Shown here one piece after another: positions 17,095-25,122 of a stretch of 58,969 bases of DNA. The notes below the pieces were generated by a model. It saw nothing but the letters and a program-made list of their open reading frames with translations, did not search any database and was not told the DNA's origin. The stretch's first letter is position 1; each line of letters opens with the position of its first letter. This DNA comes from Bacteroidota bacterium (lineage in GTDB: Bacteria; Bacteroidota; Bacteroidia; B-17B0; Aurantibacillaceae), in NCBI GenBank assembly GCA_013816615.1, contig JACDED010000011.1, positions 1 to 58,969 on the forward strand, read 5' to 3'. The position numbers were made by a program, and so were the translations under genes.

Positions 17095-17288
17095 TTAGGC
17101 GTGACCCTTCGGGTCGCGCTTTGCATTCCAATCTTTTTATTCGTAACCTCATAGGAGGATTTCCACTACAATCGCTCACGCGTTCGGAATGCCTGCGCCA
17201 GGGATGCGAAGGGTTTAGTTCTTTTGCCTGCTAAGGCAAAAAACCGTAGCGAAGCGGAGTCCGTAGCAGCCCGTTAAGGCGCCCCAAA
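17095..17288 (+). repeat. structured dispersed repeat, copy 2
   Basis: This element of about 194 bases is homologous to 15043-15259. It begins TTAGGCGTGACC and ends GGCGCCCCAAA. The first hairpin here is GACCC-TTC-GGGTC, whereas copy 1 has GCC-TCC-GGC at the same place, so the pairing is kept while the bases change. A second hairpin is TTGCCTgctaAGGCAA. It occupies the middle of the 421-base gap at 16958-17378; the rest of that gap shows nothing else I can identify. Confidence 0.72.
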
Positions 17289-17378
17289 TAAGGTTCAAGT
17301 TATTTTTTGTAGTTTTAATTAATAGTTAAATCACTGATTTAATTGTAAAGTGATTTTTTAATTTCTTACCTTTATTTA

Positions 17379-18818
17379 ATGAGGATTTCCATTCTTTTCG
17401 CATTTATATTTTTTGGTTTCTATGATGTTTCATCGCAAACTTATAATTATTATTTTGGCAACCTGCACTCTCACACTGCAATGAGCGATGGTAATAAAGA
17501 TTCTGCTACAACAGGTGTTAGTACACCTGCAGGCGCATATCCTTACGCGCAGTTAAGCCAGAACTTTGATTTTTTAGGCGTATCAGAACATAATCATTAT
17601 TCGAACAGCCATAATCCCGGTTTTAAAAAACAGTGTTACGCACAGGGTTTAACAATGGCAAATAATGCTAACCAGGACGGAACTTTTTTAGCTTTATTTG
17701 GAATGGAATGGGGTGTGTCATCTACTTATAACGGACACATGGTTATTTATGGTTTTAATCAGTTAGTTGGCTGGGAAACTTCCGTGCCCGGTGTTGTTGG
17801 AAATAACTACGATGTTTTTAATGCTAAGACAGATTACGATGGGATCTTTAGAAAGGTAAAGAACAATCCAAATGCTTTTTGTTATCTCGCGCATCCCGGC
17901 TTTAGTGATTATACAACAAATGGCACATCATCAACTGCATTAGCATATTCTGCTTACAATTCTGCTTACGATAGCGCTATTGTTGGTACGCCCTTGCGCA
18001 GCGGATTAGCATTTAGCACTTTTACAGATTATAGTGATTATCCTTTAGGTAATTACTTTGCGTATTATAAAAAATTATTATCTGTTGGTTATCATCTTGG
18101 TATCGGTTACGATCACGATAACCATTATACTACTTTTGGTAGAAGCACCGCAGGAAGATTAGTGGTATTAATGCCTTCGTTAACACTCGCCAATCTTACA
18201 ACAGCCATGCAGCAAATGCATTTTTATGGTAGCGATGACTGGAACGCTAAAATTGATTTTAATATGAGCGGCAATATTATGGGCTCTGTTTTAACCGGAA
18301 GTACAAATCCTGTTTTTAATGTGGTGCATAACGATATGGATGGCGAGCAGGCGGACAGTATTAAGATCTGGAAGGGGATCAACGATCACACCGGCACACT
18401 GCCAACCGTTGTTTATACATCTTTAAATAATAATACAGCAACGTATAACGACCCCAGTGCAATGATCACAAATATGGAATATTATTATTTTGCTGAGATA
18501 AAACAAGCTGATGGCCAATGGATAGTTACAACACCTATCTGGTACACCAATACATCTTCGGTTGGAATAGCAGAATATAAAAATGATTTTGAGTTCAACT
18601 TTTTTCCAAATCCTGTAAACGAAGCATTAAATATAAGCATGAGCGAGTGCGCGGATTATAAAATCTCATTGATCGATATTTCAGGAAGAAAAATAACCGA
18701 AACTTCTTTTTACGACAAGTATATTACGCTTGATGTGAAGGCGGTTACGCCCGGTATTTATACTTTAGAAATAAAAGGAGAGAATACTACTAAATTTAAA
18801 AAAATAATTGTAGATTAA
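17379..18818 (+). CDS. Secreted PHP-family metallohydrolase-like protein with T9SS type A tail
   Basis: This 479-residue protein starts with a signal peptide (ending S-S-Q, residue 20). It is followed by a PHP-like domain: N-L-H-S-H-T-A-M-S-D-G (His30, His32, Asp37), G-V-S-E-H-N-H-Y (about 67-74), L-A-H-P-G and Y-D-H-D-N-H-Y further on. These are the metal-ligand motifs of the polymerase-and-histidinol-phosphatase superfamily, which hydrolyses phosphoesters. The C-terminal region of about 75 residues is a type A T9SS sorting domain (F-P-N-P-V-N-E-A ... P-G-I-Y-T-L-E-I). I infer a secreted phosphoesterase; the substrate is unknown. It is convergent with the Sua5 gene, with no gap. Confidence 0.85.
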   Translation: MRISILFAFIFFGFYDVSSQTYNYYFGNLHSHTAMSDGNKDSATTGVSTPAGAYPYAQLSQNFDFLGVSEHNHYSNSHNPGFKKQCYAQGLTMANNANQDGTFLALFGMEWGVSSTYNGHMVIYGFNQLVGWETSVPGVVGNNYDVFNAKTDYDGIFRKVKNNPNAFCYLAHPGFSDYTTNGTSSTALAYSAYNSAYDSAIVGTPLRSGLAFSTFTDYSDYPLGNYFAYYKKLLSVGYHLGIGYDHDNHYTTFGRSTAGRLVVLMPSLTLANLTTAMQQMHFYGSDDWNAKIDFNMSGNIMGSVLTGSTNPVFNVVHNDMDGEQADSIKIWKGINDHTGTLPTVVYTSLNNNTATYNDPSAMITNMEYYYFAEIKQADGQWIVTTPIWYTNTSSVGIAEYKNDFEFNFFPNPVNEALNISMSECADYKISLIDISGRKITETSFYDKYITLDVKAVTPGIYTLEIKGENTTKFKKIIVD

Positions 18819-19772
18819 TTAAGCGGAAGCTCTCTTTAACCTATCGTTAATTGCTCTTCCTAAACCTTCGTTGGGCAATTCTTCGCAAATAACAATATCT
18901 GCATCCGAATCATCGGCCACTCTTAAATAGTTGAATAAATTAATAGCGGCTTCGCCCAGATCTTTTGTTCTTGAAAGATTAAAAATAAGATGATCTTCTT
19001 TTGAAAAGTTTTCTTCTCCAAAGCAAATAACAGCTATTTTTTTTCCTTTATTTTTTTCAAGCAACTGTTTTATATCTCCACTAAATAATGGTTTTTTTGG
19101 CGCGTAATGGCTTTTTAATTGTCCCGGTACTTTTGGATCGCTTGATGTGTTGATCATTAGCTCAATATTGCCAACTATTTTTTCGATCTCTTCAATAGCT
19201 AAACCACCTAAACGGTAAACGCAGATCTTATCATTCTCAATACCTACGATGGTAGATTCTAACCCAACATCACAAGCGCCGCCATCCAATATATAATCGA
19301 TCTTAGTGCCCAGTTGTTTGTTTACGTGCGCGGGCTCGGTAGGGCTTACATAACCAAAAGGGTTAGCGCTTGGCGCCGCTAAAGGCACATTTATTTTATT
19401 TAATAGTTCAAGCGTAAGCGCATGGTTGGGTATGCGAACCGCAACCCTATCTAGCCCGGATGTTACAAGGCCGGGAATACTGTCTTTTTTAGGAAGCAAT
19501 AGCGTTAAAGGTCCGGGCCAAAAAGCTTTTGCCAGTTTTTGCAAGCGCTCATCCTCTAATACGGCATATTTGACAATACTTTCAATGTTTGGCAAATGAA
19601 TGATCAAAGGATCGAAAAAAGGCCTTTGTTTAGCCTCAAAAACAGAAAGTACGGCCTTTTCATTCAATGCATTGGCCGCTAAACCGTACACCGTTTCGGT
19701 GGGTATAGCAACCAGTTTGCCCTGTAGTAGCAGTTCTGCCGCTAAATCAATGTTTTTTCCTGTTTCAGCCAT
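18819..19772 (-). CDS. L-threonylcarbamoyladenylate synthase (Sua5/YwlC type)
   Basis: This enzyme makes threonylcarbamoyl-AMP for the t6A37 modification of ANN-decoding tRNAs. The YrdC domain has the P-T-E-T-V-Y-G-L motif, the K-x-R-P-x-x-x-P-L binding site (here K-Q-R-P-F-F-D-P-L), the G-P-L-T-L-L-L strand and S-A-N-P-F-G-Y-V-S-P-T. Beyond about residue 200 there is a Sua5-specific extension (H-Y-A-P-K-K-P linker, then a small Rossmann-like domain), giving 317 residues. I chose the ATG at 19772 because it gives the conserved start and lies next to a TATATTTG box; the 26 upstream codons of the open frame run into the divergent hpt gene. Confidence 0.93.
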   Translation of the reverse strand: MAETGKNIDLAAELLLQGKLVAIPTETVYGLAANALNEKAVLSVFEAKQRPFFDPLIIHLPNIESIVKYAVLEDERLQKLAKAFWPGPLTLLLPKKDSIPGLVTSGLDRVAVRIPNHALTLELLNKINVPLAAPSANPFGYVSPTEPAHVNKQLGTKIDYILDGGACDVGLESTIVGIENDKICVYRLGGLAIEEIEKIVGNIELMINTSSDPKVPGQLKSHYAPKKPLFSGDIKQLLEKNKGKKIAVICFGEENFSKEDHLIFNLSRTKDLGEAAINLFNYLRVADDSDADIVICEELPNEGLGRAINDRLKRASA

Positions 19773-19776
19773 TGTG

Positions 19777-19784
19777 CAAATATA
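19777..19784 (-). promoter_or_regulatory. -7 box of the sua5 promoter (minus strand)
   Basis: On the minus strand the sequence reads TATATTTG and ends 4 bases before the ATG. It matches the -7 consensus and implies a leader of almost zero length. Confidence 0.5.
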
Positions 19785-19802
19785 CAGAATATCAAAAAAC
19801 CT

Positions 19803-19810
19803 TATATTTG
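19803..19810 (+). promoter_or_regulatory. -7 box of the hpt promoter (plus strand)
   Basis: TATATTTG lies 7 bases before the hpt ATG at 19818. With the mirror box at 19777-19784 it forms a compact divergent promoter pair within a 45-base gap. Confidence 0.5.
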
Positions 19811-19817
19811 TTACCCC

Positions 19818-20354
19818 ATGAGTGAACTCATTACTATAAAAGATAAGCAATTTAAGCCATACATTTCACAGCAGCAACTTTCAGAGGCTGTTAAGAAAAT
19901 TGCAGCTTCAATAAATACTGATCTGCAAAAAGACTTACCAATTTTTTTAGTAGTTTTAAATGGTTCTTTTATGTTTGCTGCTGATCTTTTAAAAGAAGTA
20001 ACCATTCCCTGCGAAATTTCTTTTATTAAAGTAGCAAGTTATCATGGCACAACAAGCAGCGGTACAGTTACCGAATTAATTGGCCTGACAGAAGATATTA
20101 GCGGAAGAAGTGTTGTGATAGTTGAAGATATTGTTGATACAGGAATTACCCTTGAAAAATTAATTACGGTATTAAAAAGAAAAAATGTAAAACAAATTAA
20201 AGTGGCAACTGTATTATTAAAACCAGATTCATATACAAAAGAATTTAAAATCGATTATTACGGGATGAAAATTCCAAACGATTTTGTAATTGGTTATGGT
20301 TTGGATTATGACGGGCTTGGAAGAAATTTAAAAGAGATATACGTTCTTGCATAA
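19818..20354 (+). CDS. hpt: Hypoxanthine phosphoribosyltransferase
   Basis: This enzyme salvages hypoxanthine (and often guanine) to the nucleotide with PRPP. The 178-residue protein has the L-N-G-S-F-M-F-A-A-D-L motif, the mobile loop around S-Y-H-G-T-T-S-S-G and the PRPP-binding V-E-D-I-V-D-T-G-I-T (103-111). The C-terminal L-D-Y-D-G-L-G-R-N-L is also typical of the family. It lies 18 bases upstream of adk, and the pair links purine salvage with adenylate balance. Confidence 0.95.
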   Translation: MSELITIKDKQFKPYISQQQLSEAVKKIAASINTDLQKDLPIFLVVLNGSFMFAADLLKEVTIPCEISFIKVASYHGTTSSGTVTELIGLTEDISGRSVVIVEDIVDTGITLEKLITVLKRKNVKQIKVATVLLKPDSYTKEFKIDYYGMKIPNDFVIGYGLDYDGLGRNLKEIYVLA

Positions 20355-20372
20355 AAATTAAAATTAAAAACG

Positions 20373-21497
20373 ATGAAAAAAATGCTAAACCTTGTTTTAT
20401 TTGGCCCTCCGGGAGCAGGTAAAGGTACACAGTCAGAAAACTTAATTAGTAAGTACGGATTAGTGCATTTAAGCACTGGCGATATTTTACGAAGTGAGAT
20501 TGACAGAGGTACTGCTTTGGGAAAAAAAGCCAAAGAAATAATGGATAAAGGTGAATTGGTTGGTGATGATATCGTTATTGGAATGATAGAAGCAAAGCTG
20601 GATGATAACACCAATGCCAAAGGTTTTATTTTTGATGGTTTTCCAAGAACAACTGCGCAGGCAATTGCATTGGATGATCTTTTGCAAAAGAAAGGTACCG
20701 GCATTAGCGGTATGCTTGCCTTAGAAGTAGATGATGAAGAATTAACAACACGTTTATTAAAACGTGGCGAATCCAGCGGACGAGCAGATGACAGAAATGA
20801 AGAAATTATCCGTCGCCGTATTTTAGAATACAACACAAAAACATTACCCTTAAAGAATTTTTATAGTGAGCAAGGCAAATTTCATTCAATTGATGGTATT
20901 GGAACTATTGACGGGATCTTTAAATCTTTAGTAGACCGTATTACTTTTTTAAATGCAGAAATGGATCTTACAGCTTTAGAAAGTGACCTGGAACATTTGG
21001 ATCTTACCATCCAGGATTTTGAAGTTGCCAATGAAATGGAGCCTGAATTATTATTAGAGATAGATGCTATTAAACGTATTGAAGCAGAAGAAGCAGAGGA
21101 AGAAAGAGAAAATAAAAAGCAAGCAGCGAAAAAGAATAAAGTAAAAAGTGCACCTGCTAAAAAAGCGGCAGCAAAACCTGCCCGTCCAACAGGTGGGAAA
21201 CCTGTTGCGAAAAAGTTAGCTAAGCCGGCAAAAAAATCTAAACCTGCTCCTAAAAAAGTAGTTAAGAAAACAAAACCTGCTGCTAAGCCTGCCCGTCCCA
21301 CAGGCGGGAAAAAAGCAGTTGCTAAAAAATCACCTGCAAAAGCTAAAGCAAGAAAAGCAGTTAAGAAAGCAGTAAAAAAAGTGGCTAAGAAAAAAGTAGC
21401 TTCTAAAAAACCGCTTGCGAAAAAATCCGCCCCAAAAAAGGCGGTTAAAAAAGTTGCGAAAGCAAAAGTTAAAAAAGTAACTAAAAAGAAAAAATAA
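20373..21497 (+). CDS. adk: Adenylate kinase with histone-H1-like C-terminal extension
   Basis: Residues 1-192 are a complete adenylate kinase: P-loop G-P-P-G-A-G-K-G-T (11-19), the S-T-G-D-I-L-R AMP site, the F-D-G-F-P-R-T motif (87-93) and a short lid with R-A-D-D-R (137-141). It interconverts ATP + AMP and 2 ADP. The usual bacterial enzyme stops near 190-215 residues. Here an acidic, probably helical linker (about 194-247) leads to a Lys/Ala/Pro tail (248-374) of A-K-K-x repeats like histone H1 or chlamydial Hc proteins. Two K-P-A-R-P-T-G-G-K units (268-276, 305-313) sit in it, encoded by palindromic DNA repeats. The frame is open throughout, so this is a true fusion as sequenced. I infer nucleic-acid binding by the tail. 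Confidence 0.95.
   Translation: MKKMLNLVLFGPPGAGKGTQSENLISKYGLVHLSTGDILRSEIDRGTALGKKAKEIMDKGELVGDDIVIGMIEAKLDDNTNAKGFIFDGFPRTTAQAIALDDLLQKKGTGISGMLALEVDDEELTTRLLKRGESSGRADDRNEEIIRRRILEYNTKTLPLKNFYSEQGKFHSIDGIGTIDGIFKSLVDRITFLNAEMDLTALESDLEHLDLTIQDFEVANEMEPELLLEIDAIKRIEAEEAEEERENKKQAAKKNKVKSAPAKKAAAKPARPTGGKPVAKKLAKPAKKSKPAPKKVVKKTKPAAKPARPTGGKKAVAKKSPAKAKARKAVKKAVKKVAKKKVASKKPLAKKSAPKKAVKKVAKAKVKKVTKKKK
21177..21197. repeat. in-frame palindromic repeat unit 1 within adk
   Basis: CCTGCCCGT-CCA-ACAGGTGGG can form a 9-bp stem with one mismatch and wobble pairs. It encodes P-A-R-P-T-G-G inside the basic tail and is repeated at 21288-21308. Confidence 0.7.
21288..21308. repeat. in-frame palindromic repeat unit 2 within adk
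   Basis: CCTGCCCGT-CCC-ACAGGCGGG is the second unit, differing from the first at two positions and pairing better. It has higher GC than the flanking AAA-rich codons and gives the same P-A-R-P-T-G-G peptide. Confidence 0.7.
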
Positions 21498-21512
21498 TAA
21501 ACTAAGCATATT

Positions 21513-21545
21513 AAGACCTGATGCGTTTTGCGTTAGGTCTTTTTT
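21513..21545 (+). terminator. terminator after adk
   Basis: AAGACCT pairs with AGGTCTT, with partial pairing of GCG/CGC inside, and a T run follows. It separates the hpt-adk transcript from obgE. Confidence 0.8.
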
Positions 21546-21567
21546 ATTTGTTGAAAGAGGGAAGAAG

Positions 21568-22581
21568 ATGGATAATAATTTTGTTGATTACGTAAAAATA
21601 TGTTGCCGCAGCGGTAAAGGTGGTGCAGGTTCTGTTCATTTTCACCGCGATAAGTTAACGGCCTTTGGTGGCCCTGATGGTGGAAACGGCGGAAGAGGCG
21701 GGCACGTGATTTTACGTGGTAATAAACAATTGTGGACGTTGATACATTTAAAATACCGCAAGCACATTATTTCTGAAGCGGGTGCAAATGGCTCAAGTAG
21801 TAATAAATCCGGTAAAGAAGGTGAAGATGAATATTTAGAAGTGCCTTTGGGAACAATTGCGCGTGATGAAGAAACCGGAGAGATAGAATGCGAAGTTACG
21901 GAAGACGGACAGGAAATTATTTTAGTACACGGTGGCAGAGGAGGATTAGGAAATGCTAATTTTAAAAATAGTGTTCAGCAAAATCCGCGTTATGCGCAAC
22001 CCGGTGAAGAAGGAAAATCAGAATGGAAAATTTTAGAATTAAAAGTGTTGGCCGATGTTGGTTTGGTTGGATTTCCAAACGCCGGTAAATCAACTTTACT
22101 TTCTGTAGTAAGTGCAGCAAAGCCGGAGATCGCTAATTATCCTTTTACAACACTGGTGCCAAATTTAGGAATTGTAAGTTACCGTGATCATAAAAGTTTT
22201 GTAATGGCCGATATTCCGGGTATTATAGAAGGTGCGCATGAGGGTAAAGGGTTAGGCTTACGTTTTTTAAGACACATTGAAAGGAATTCTTCTTTATTAT
22301 TTTTAGTAAGCTGCGATAGTAAAGACATTGTAGATGAATATAAAATTTTATTGAACGAATTAAAAAAATACAATCCCGAGCTGTTAGATAAAAAAAGAAT
22401 TCTTGCCATCAGTAAAGCAGATATGCTCGATGATGAATTAGAAAAAGAAATGACAGCAGATCTAAAAAAGCGTTTAACCGGTAAAAATAAAGTACCATTT
22501 ATTTTCTTCTCCTCTGCAAGCCAAAAAAATCTTGTTCAGTTAAAAGATATGCTTTGGGAACAGATGAACGCAGCTTTTTAA
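21568..22581 (+). CDS. obgE: Obg family GTPase (CgtA)
   Basis: ObgE is a ribosome-associated GTPase in 50S maturation and the stringent response. The 337-residue protein has the glycine-rich Obg fold ([22 protein letters not shown]), then the G domain: G1 G-F-P-N-A-G-K-S-T, the Obg-type switch region [13 protein letters not shown]3 D-I-P-G and the G4-like S-K-A-D. There is no long C-terminal domain, as usual in this phylum. A purine-rich AGAGGGAAGAAG lies just before the ATG and could serve as ribosome binding site. Confidence 0.97.
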   Translation: MDNNFVDYVKICCRSGKGGAGSVHFHRDKLTAFGGPDGGNGGRGGHVILRGNKQLWTLIHLKYRKHIISEAGANGSSSNKSGKEGEDEYLEVPLGTIARDEETGEIECEVTEDGQEIILVHGGRGGLGNANFKNSVQQNPRYAQPGEEGKSEWKILELKVLADVGLVGFPNAGKSTLLSVVSAAKPEIANYPFTTLVPNLGIVSYRDHKSFVMADIPGIIEGAHEGKGLGLRFLRHIERNSSLLFLVSCDSKDIVDEYKILLNELKKYNPELLDKKRILAISKADMLDDELEKEMTADLKKRLTGKNKVPFIFFSSASQKNLVQLKDMLWEQMNAAF

Positions 22582-22639
22582 GATCAAAAAAGTAAATTTT
22601 TTTATTGACCATCAATCAATTAGCACTAGTTTAACGTGA

Positions 22640-22756
22640 TCGATAAAAGATCTGCCGGATGGAGTTTATTTTTTAAACCTGAGAAACGGTGTTTCGACAG
22701 GCTCAACAACCGACAATGTGAGAAGTATTAGTAAACGTTTTGTGATTGCAAGATAA
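22640..22756 (+). pseudogene. Remnant of a T9SS type A sorting domain
   Basis: The 38 codons before the TAA at 22754 read as the end of a type A sorting tail: L-P-D-G-V-Y-F-L-N-L-R-N-G ... S-I-S-K-R-F-V-I-A-R. There is no start codon, and an in-frame TGA lies just upstream (22637-22639), so the gene body is lost. Between N-G and the next conserved part sits V-S-T-G-S-T, encoded by the repeat-like GTTTCGACAGGCTCAACA (22691-22708). It fills the gap after obgE. Confidence 0.65.
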
Positions 22757-22771
22757 ACGAACAATCAATTC

Positions 22772-23392
22772 TTAAAAACCATTCTTTTTATTTTCAGCAT
22801 TTATTTTTTTAATTACACTTTCCTGCTGTTTTAAAAATGCTTTTATCGGCCTTGTTCCAGATTGCTTATCCTGGTATTTTTCAATATATTTTATGGTGCT
22901 GGTAATTTTTAAAATAATTAAAAGATCAGATATTTTAGCATCATTAGAAATAGTATTGTCAATCATCTTTTGTGTTGGAGCTATATTTGCAGTGTAGTTT
23001 TTATTACTGTTTAGTAGCAATTTCAAAATACTTTCGCGTAATACAGTGTCTTGTATGGAATTTATCTTAGTATCTGCAGCACCATAATAATTAAGTGATT
23101 TTTCATTATAGTTAGTAAACTCTTTTAATGAATCGTTTTTCATTAAGTAGGTATCATCAATTTGTTTTAAAAGCGCTTTATAATCCGGATTTTTTTCAGC
23201 GAGCTCTTCAAAGATCTCTTCTAATATATCATAGTTTTTATATATTCTTTTGAAGGAACTTACATCCACTTCTGATTCTGATTCAGGCTCTTGTAATACT
23301 TTTGGTGTGTCATCATGTACAGGGCTTTCTATCTTGGGATTATTGCTACAACTAAGAAAAAAGCATAACGAAAAAATAATAAGGTATTTCAT
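22772..23392 (-). CDS. Lipoprotein of unknown function
   Basis: This 206-residue predicted lipoprotein has lipobox F-L-S-C at about residue 15. An acidic, disordered linker (about 20-45) is followed by a largely helical body rich in Lys, Asn and Ile. No catalytic motif or known domain is visible. It is monocistronic: the next minus-strand gene upstream ends 64 bases away. Codon use matches its neighbours. Confidence 0.75.
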   Translation of the reverse strand: MKYLIIFSLCFFLSCSNNPKIESPVHDDTPKVLQEPESESEVDVSSFKRIYKNYDILEEIFEELAEKNPDYKALLKQIDDTYLMKNDSLKEFTNYNEKSLNYYGAADTKINSIQDTVLRESILKLLLNSNKNYTANIAPTQKMIDNTISNDAKISDLLIILKITSTIKYIEKYQDKQSGTRPIKAFLKQQESVIKKINAENKKNGF

Positions 23393-23456
23393 ACTATTAA
23401 AATTACCTAATAAGGTTTTAAAAGCAAGAGTAAACTTAATTTAGATTGTTAATAAT

Positions 23457-24680
23457 TTAAAAATAAGTAGAAAACCCAAACTGAATACCCGCTGTTCTTG
23501 AAGCCGGATTGCCCAACAGATCGGTTTGCCAATGGTAACGGTAATTAAAACGAATAACCGTTTGTTGTGATGGCCTAAAACTTATGCCTGGAACAATAGC
23601 AAAAATATGATCATATATTTTAGAATTTGTTTCGTTAAAAGTGCCAACATTATAATCCACGTACTCTGTTCTGAATGCAATATTTAAAGTACTGTTTTCC
23701 CAGCCTAAAATTTTTCTTCGTAAAACAGGTTGTACAATATCCAAAAATCCTCCCTGCAATTTATTTCCATATGATTGCGAATATGTTTTTGGAACATCAA
23801 CCATTGCTACAACCCATTCGCCATTTATATAGGTTCTTGTTTTTGAAATTGTACTATTAAGATCAATAGCGTAAAGATCAATCCTGCGCTGCTTATCAAT
23901 TGTTATTCCCTCTTCCTGAAATTTATTATAAACGCCACCCATCCATGATATACCAATTTCTCCGACCTTCCTGTGTCTTATTGCTGTTTTTGTTGTTACT
24001 AGTGGCACCCCATTAAAACTTTCTTCAAAACGTTCGGGGTTTTGTTTACTTGCAGGCAGCCAGGTGCGACCTTGTGTGTTCGAAATTATTTTATCATCAA
24101 AGCCATTTGTTAAGTAAGCTTCATATGCCCATACAAAGTTATTTTTCGCATACTTTCCAAATAAGCCAAAACCAACATTGCTCCATGTAGAAGGAATAAT
24201 TGTGGTTGCAGAAAAAGGACGATCAATAAATTCCCATTTCGGCCCATCGTGATTTTGATTAAAAGCACCAATTGGATTCATAATAACACCACCGCGTAAA
24301 TTTAATAAAGGATGCAGCTCAATATCCATCGATGCAAATTCAATTCCAATTTCTTTTCCGCCTTCTTCAAATTCTATTTCTGTTAAAAATTTAATTCTCT
24401 TTTTAATAGAAGATGAAATAAAAAGAGTAAGTCGTGGAATTTGAAATGATAATCCCTCCGTTACACCATCGGTTCCAAAATATGAACTGTTGGTTTCTAC
24501 ATAACCACCAATAGCTACCGGAAATTTACCCATTGTTAAGAACGGACGGTTGTATACCGCATCCATATTCATTTTTAATTTGCTGGTATCTGCCTGTGTG
24601 CGTTTAATAAAAGATGAATCCGTTTGCGAAACAAATGGCAGGCTCAATAAAAATAAAATAACTGGTAATATTTTTTTCAT
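23457..24680 (-). CDS. Phosphate-selective porin-like outer-membrane protein
   Basis: This 407-residue barrel protein has a signal peptide (ending F-V-S-Q) and many amphipathic strands. It ends in an aromatic strand, F-G-F-S-T-Y-F, required by the barrel assembly machinery. The segment with G-G-V-I-M-N-P-I-G and the E-Y-V-D-Y strand resemble OprO/OprP-type porins. It is the last gene of a minus-strand operon with Rieske, dihaem oxidoreductase and haem lipoprotein genes; only one base separates it from the Rieske gene. I infer that it admits a substrate or ion for that electron-transfer set. Confidence 0.75.
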   Translation of the reverse strand: MKKILPVILFLLSLPFVSQTDSSFIKRTQADTSKLKMNMDAVYNRPFLTMGKFPVAIGGYVETNSSYFGTDGVTEGLSFQIPRLTLFISSSIKKRIKFLTEIEFEEGGKEIGIEFASMDIELHPLLNLRGGVIMNPIGAFNQNHDGPKWEFIDRPFSATTIIPSTWSNVGFGLFGKYAKNNFVWAYEAYLTNGFDDKIISNTQGRTWLPASKQNPERFEESFNGVPLVTTKTAIRHRKVGEIGISWMGGVYNKFQEEGITIDKQRRIDLYAIDLNSTISKTRTYINGEWVVAMVDVPKTYSQSYGNKLQGGFLDIVQPVLRRKILGWENSTLNIAFRTEYVDYNVGTFNETNSKIYDHIFAIVPGISFRPSQQTVIRFNYRYHWQTDLLGNPASRTAGIQFGFSTYF

Positions 24681-24681
24681 T

Positions 24682-25122
24682 TTAAACTAATTGTATGTAA
24701 ATATTTTTTTCATCGTTTGTTACCACAAAGCTTTTTAGTTTTTGGTCCGCTGGCCCTTGTATAACTTCACCTTTATTACTAAACTCGCTGCCATGTGCAG
24801 AACAGGTTAAGATGTCACCGTTCACGTTCAGCTCAATGCCCTGGTGTGTGCAACGTAATAATAAAGCTTCATAACTGTTGTCAGCTTTACGGTAAACAAT
24901 AATTGGCTGTTCGATCTTATCGCTTTTAACAACAATATATTTTCTAAATTCAGTTTTATTTTTTTTGATCTCTGTAAATTCTGTTTTAGGAACCGGTAAC
25001 TGATTCTTATCAGCAACACTCTGCACATAATGTGTTCCTGTGCAGGATTGATTTAATAAAGAAATGCCCATAAGCCCTAAACAAGAGCCGCCGCAAACTT
25101 TTAAAAATTCTTTTCTATCCAT
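24682..25122 (-). CDS. Rieske [2Fe-2S] protein
   Basis: This 146-residue exported or lipid-anchored Rieske protein has both cluster motifs: C-T-H (Cys91, His93) and C-S-A-H (Cys107, His110). It lacks the disulfide cysteines of cytochrome bc1 Rieske proteins, so it is of the ferredoxin/arsenite-oxidase-like class. An N-terminal M-D-R-K-E-F-L-K leader with a hydrophobic stretch and N-Q-S-C (Cys27) suggests export and lipidation. It overlaps the dihaem gene in a TAATG arrangement, so translation is coupled. Probable electron carrier for that enzyme. Confidence 0.92.
   Translation of the reverse strand: MDRKEFLKVCGGSCLGLMGISLLNQSCTGTHYVQSVADKNQLPVPKTEFTEIKKNKTEFRKYIVVKSDKIEQPIIVYRKADNSYEALLLRCTHQGIELNVNGDILTCSAHGSEFSNKGEVIQGPADQKLKSFVVTNDEKNIYIQLV

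Noticed and set aside
19773-19850. N-terminal extension of the Sua5 protein
   Set aside because: The extra 26 codons overlap the hpt start and both promoter boxes and have no match in the family. The ATG at 19772 is used.
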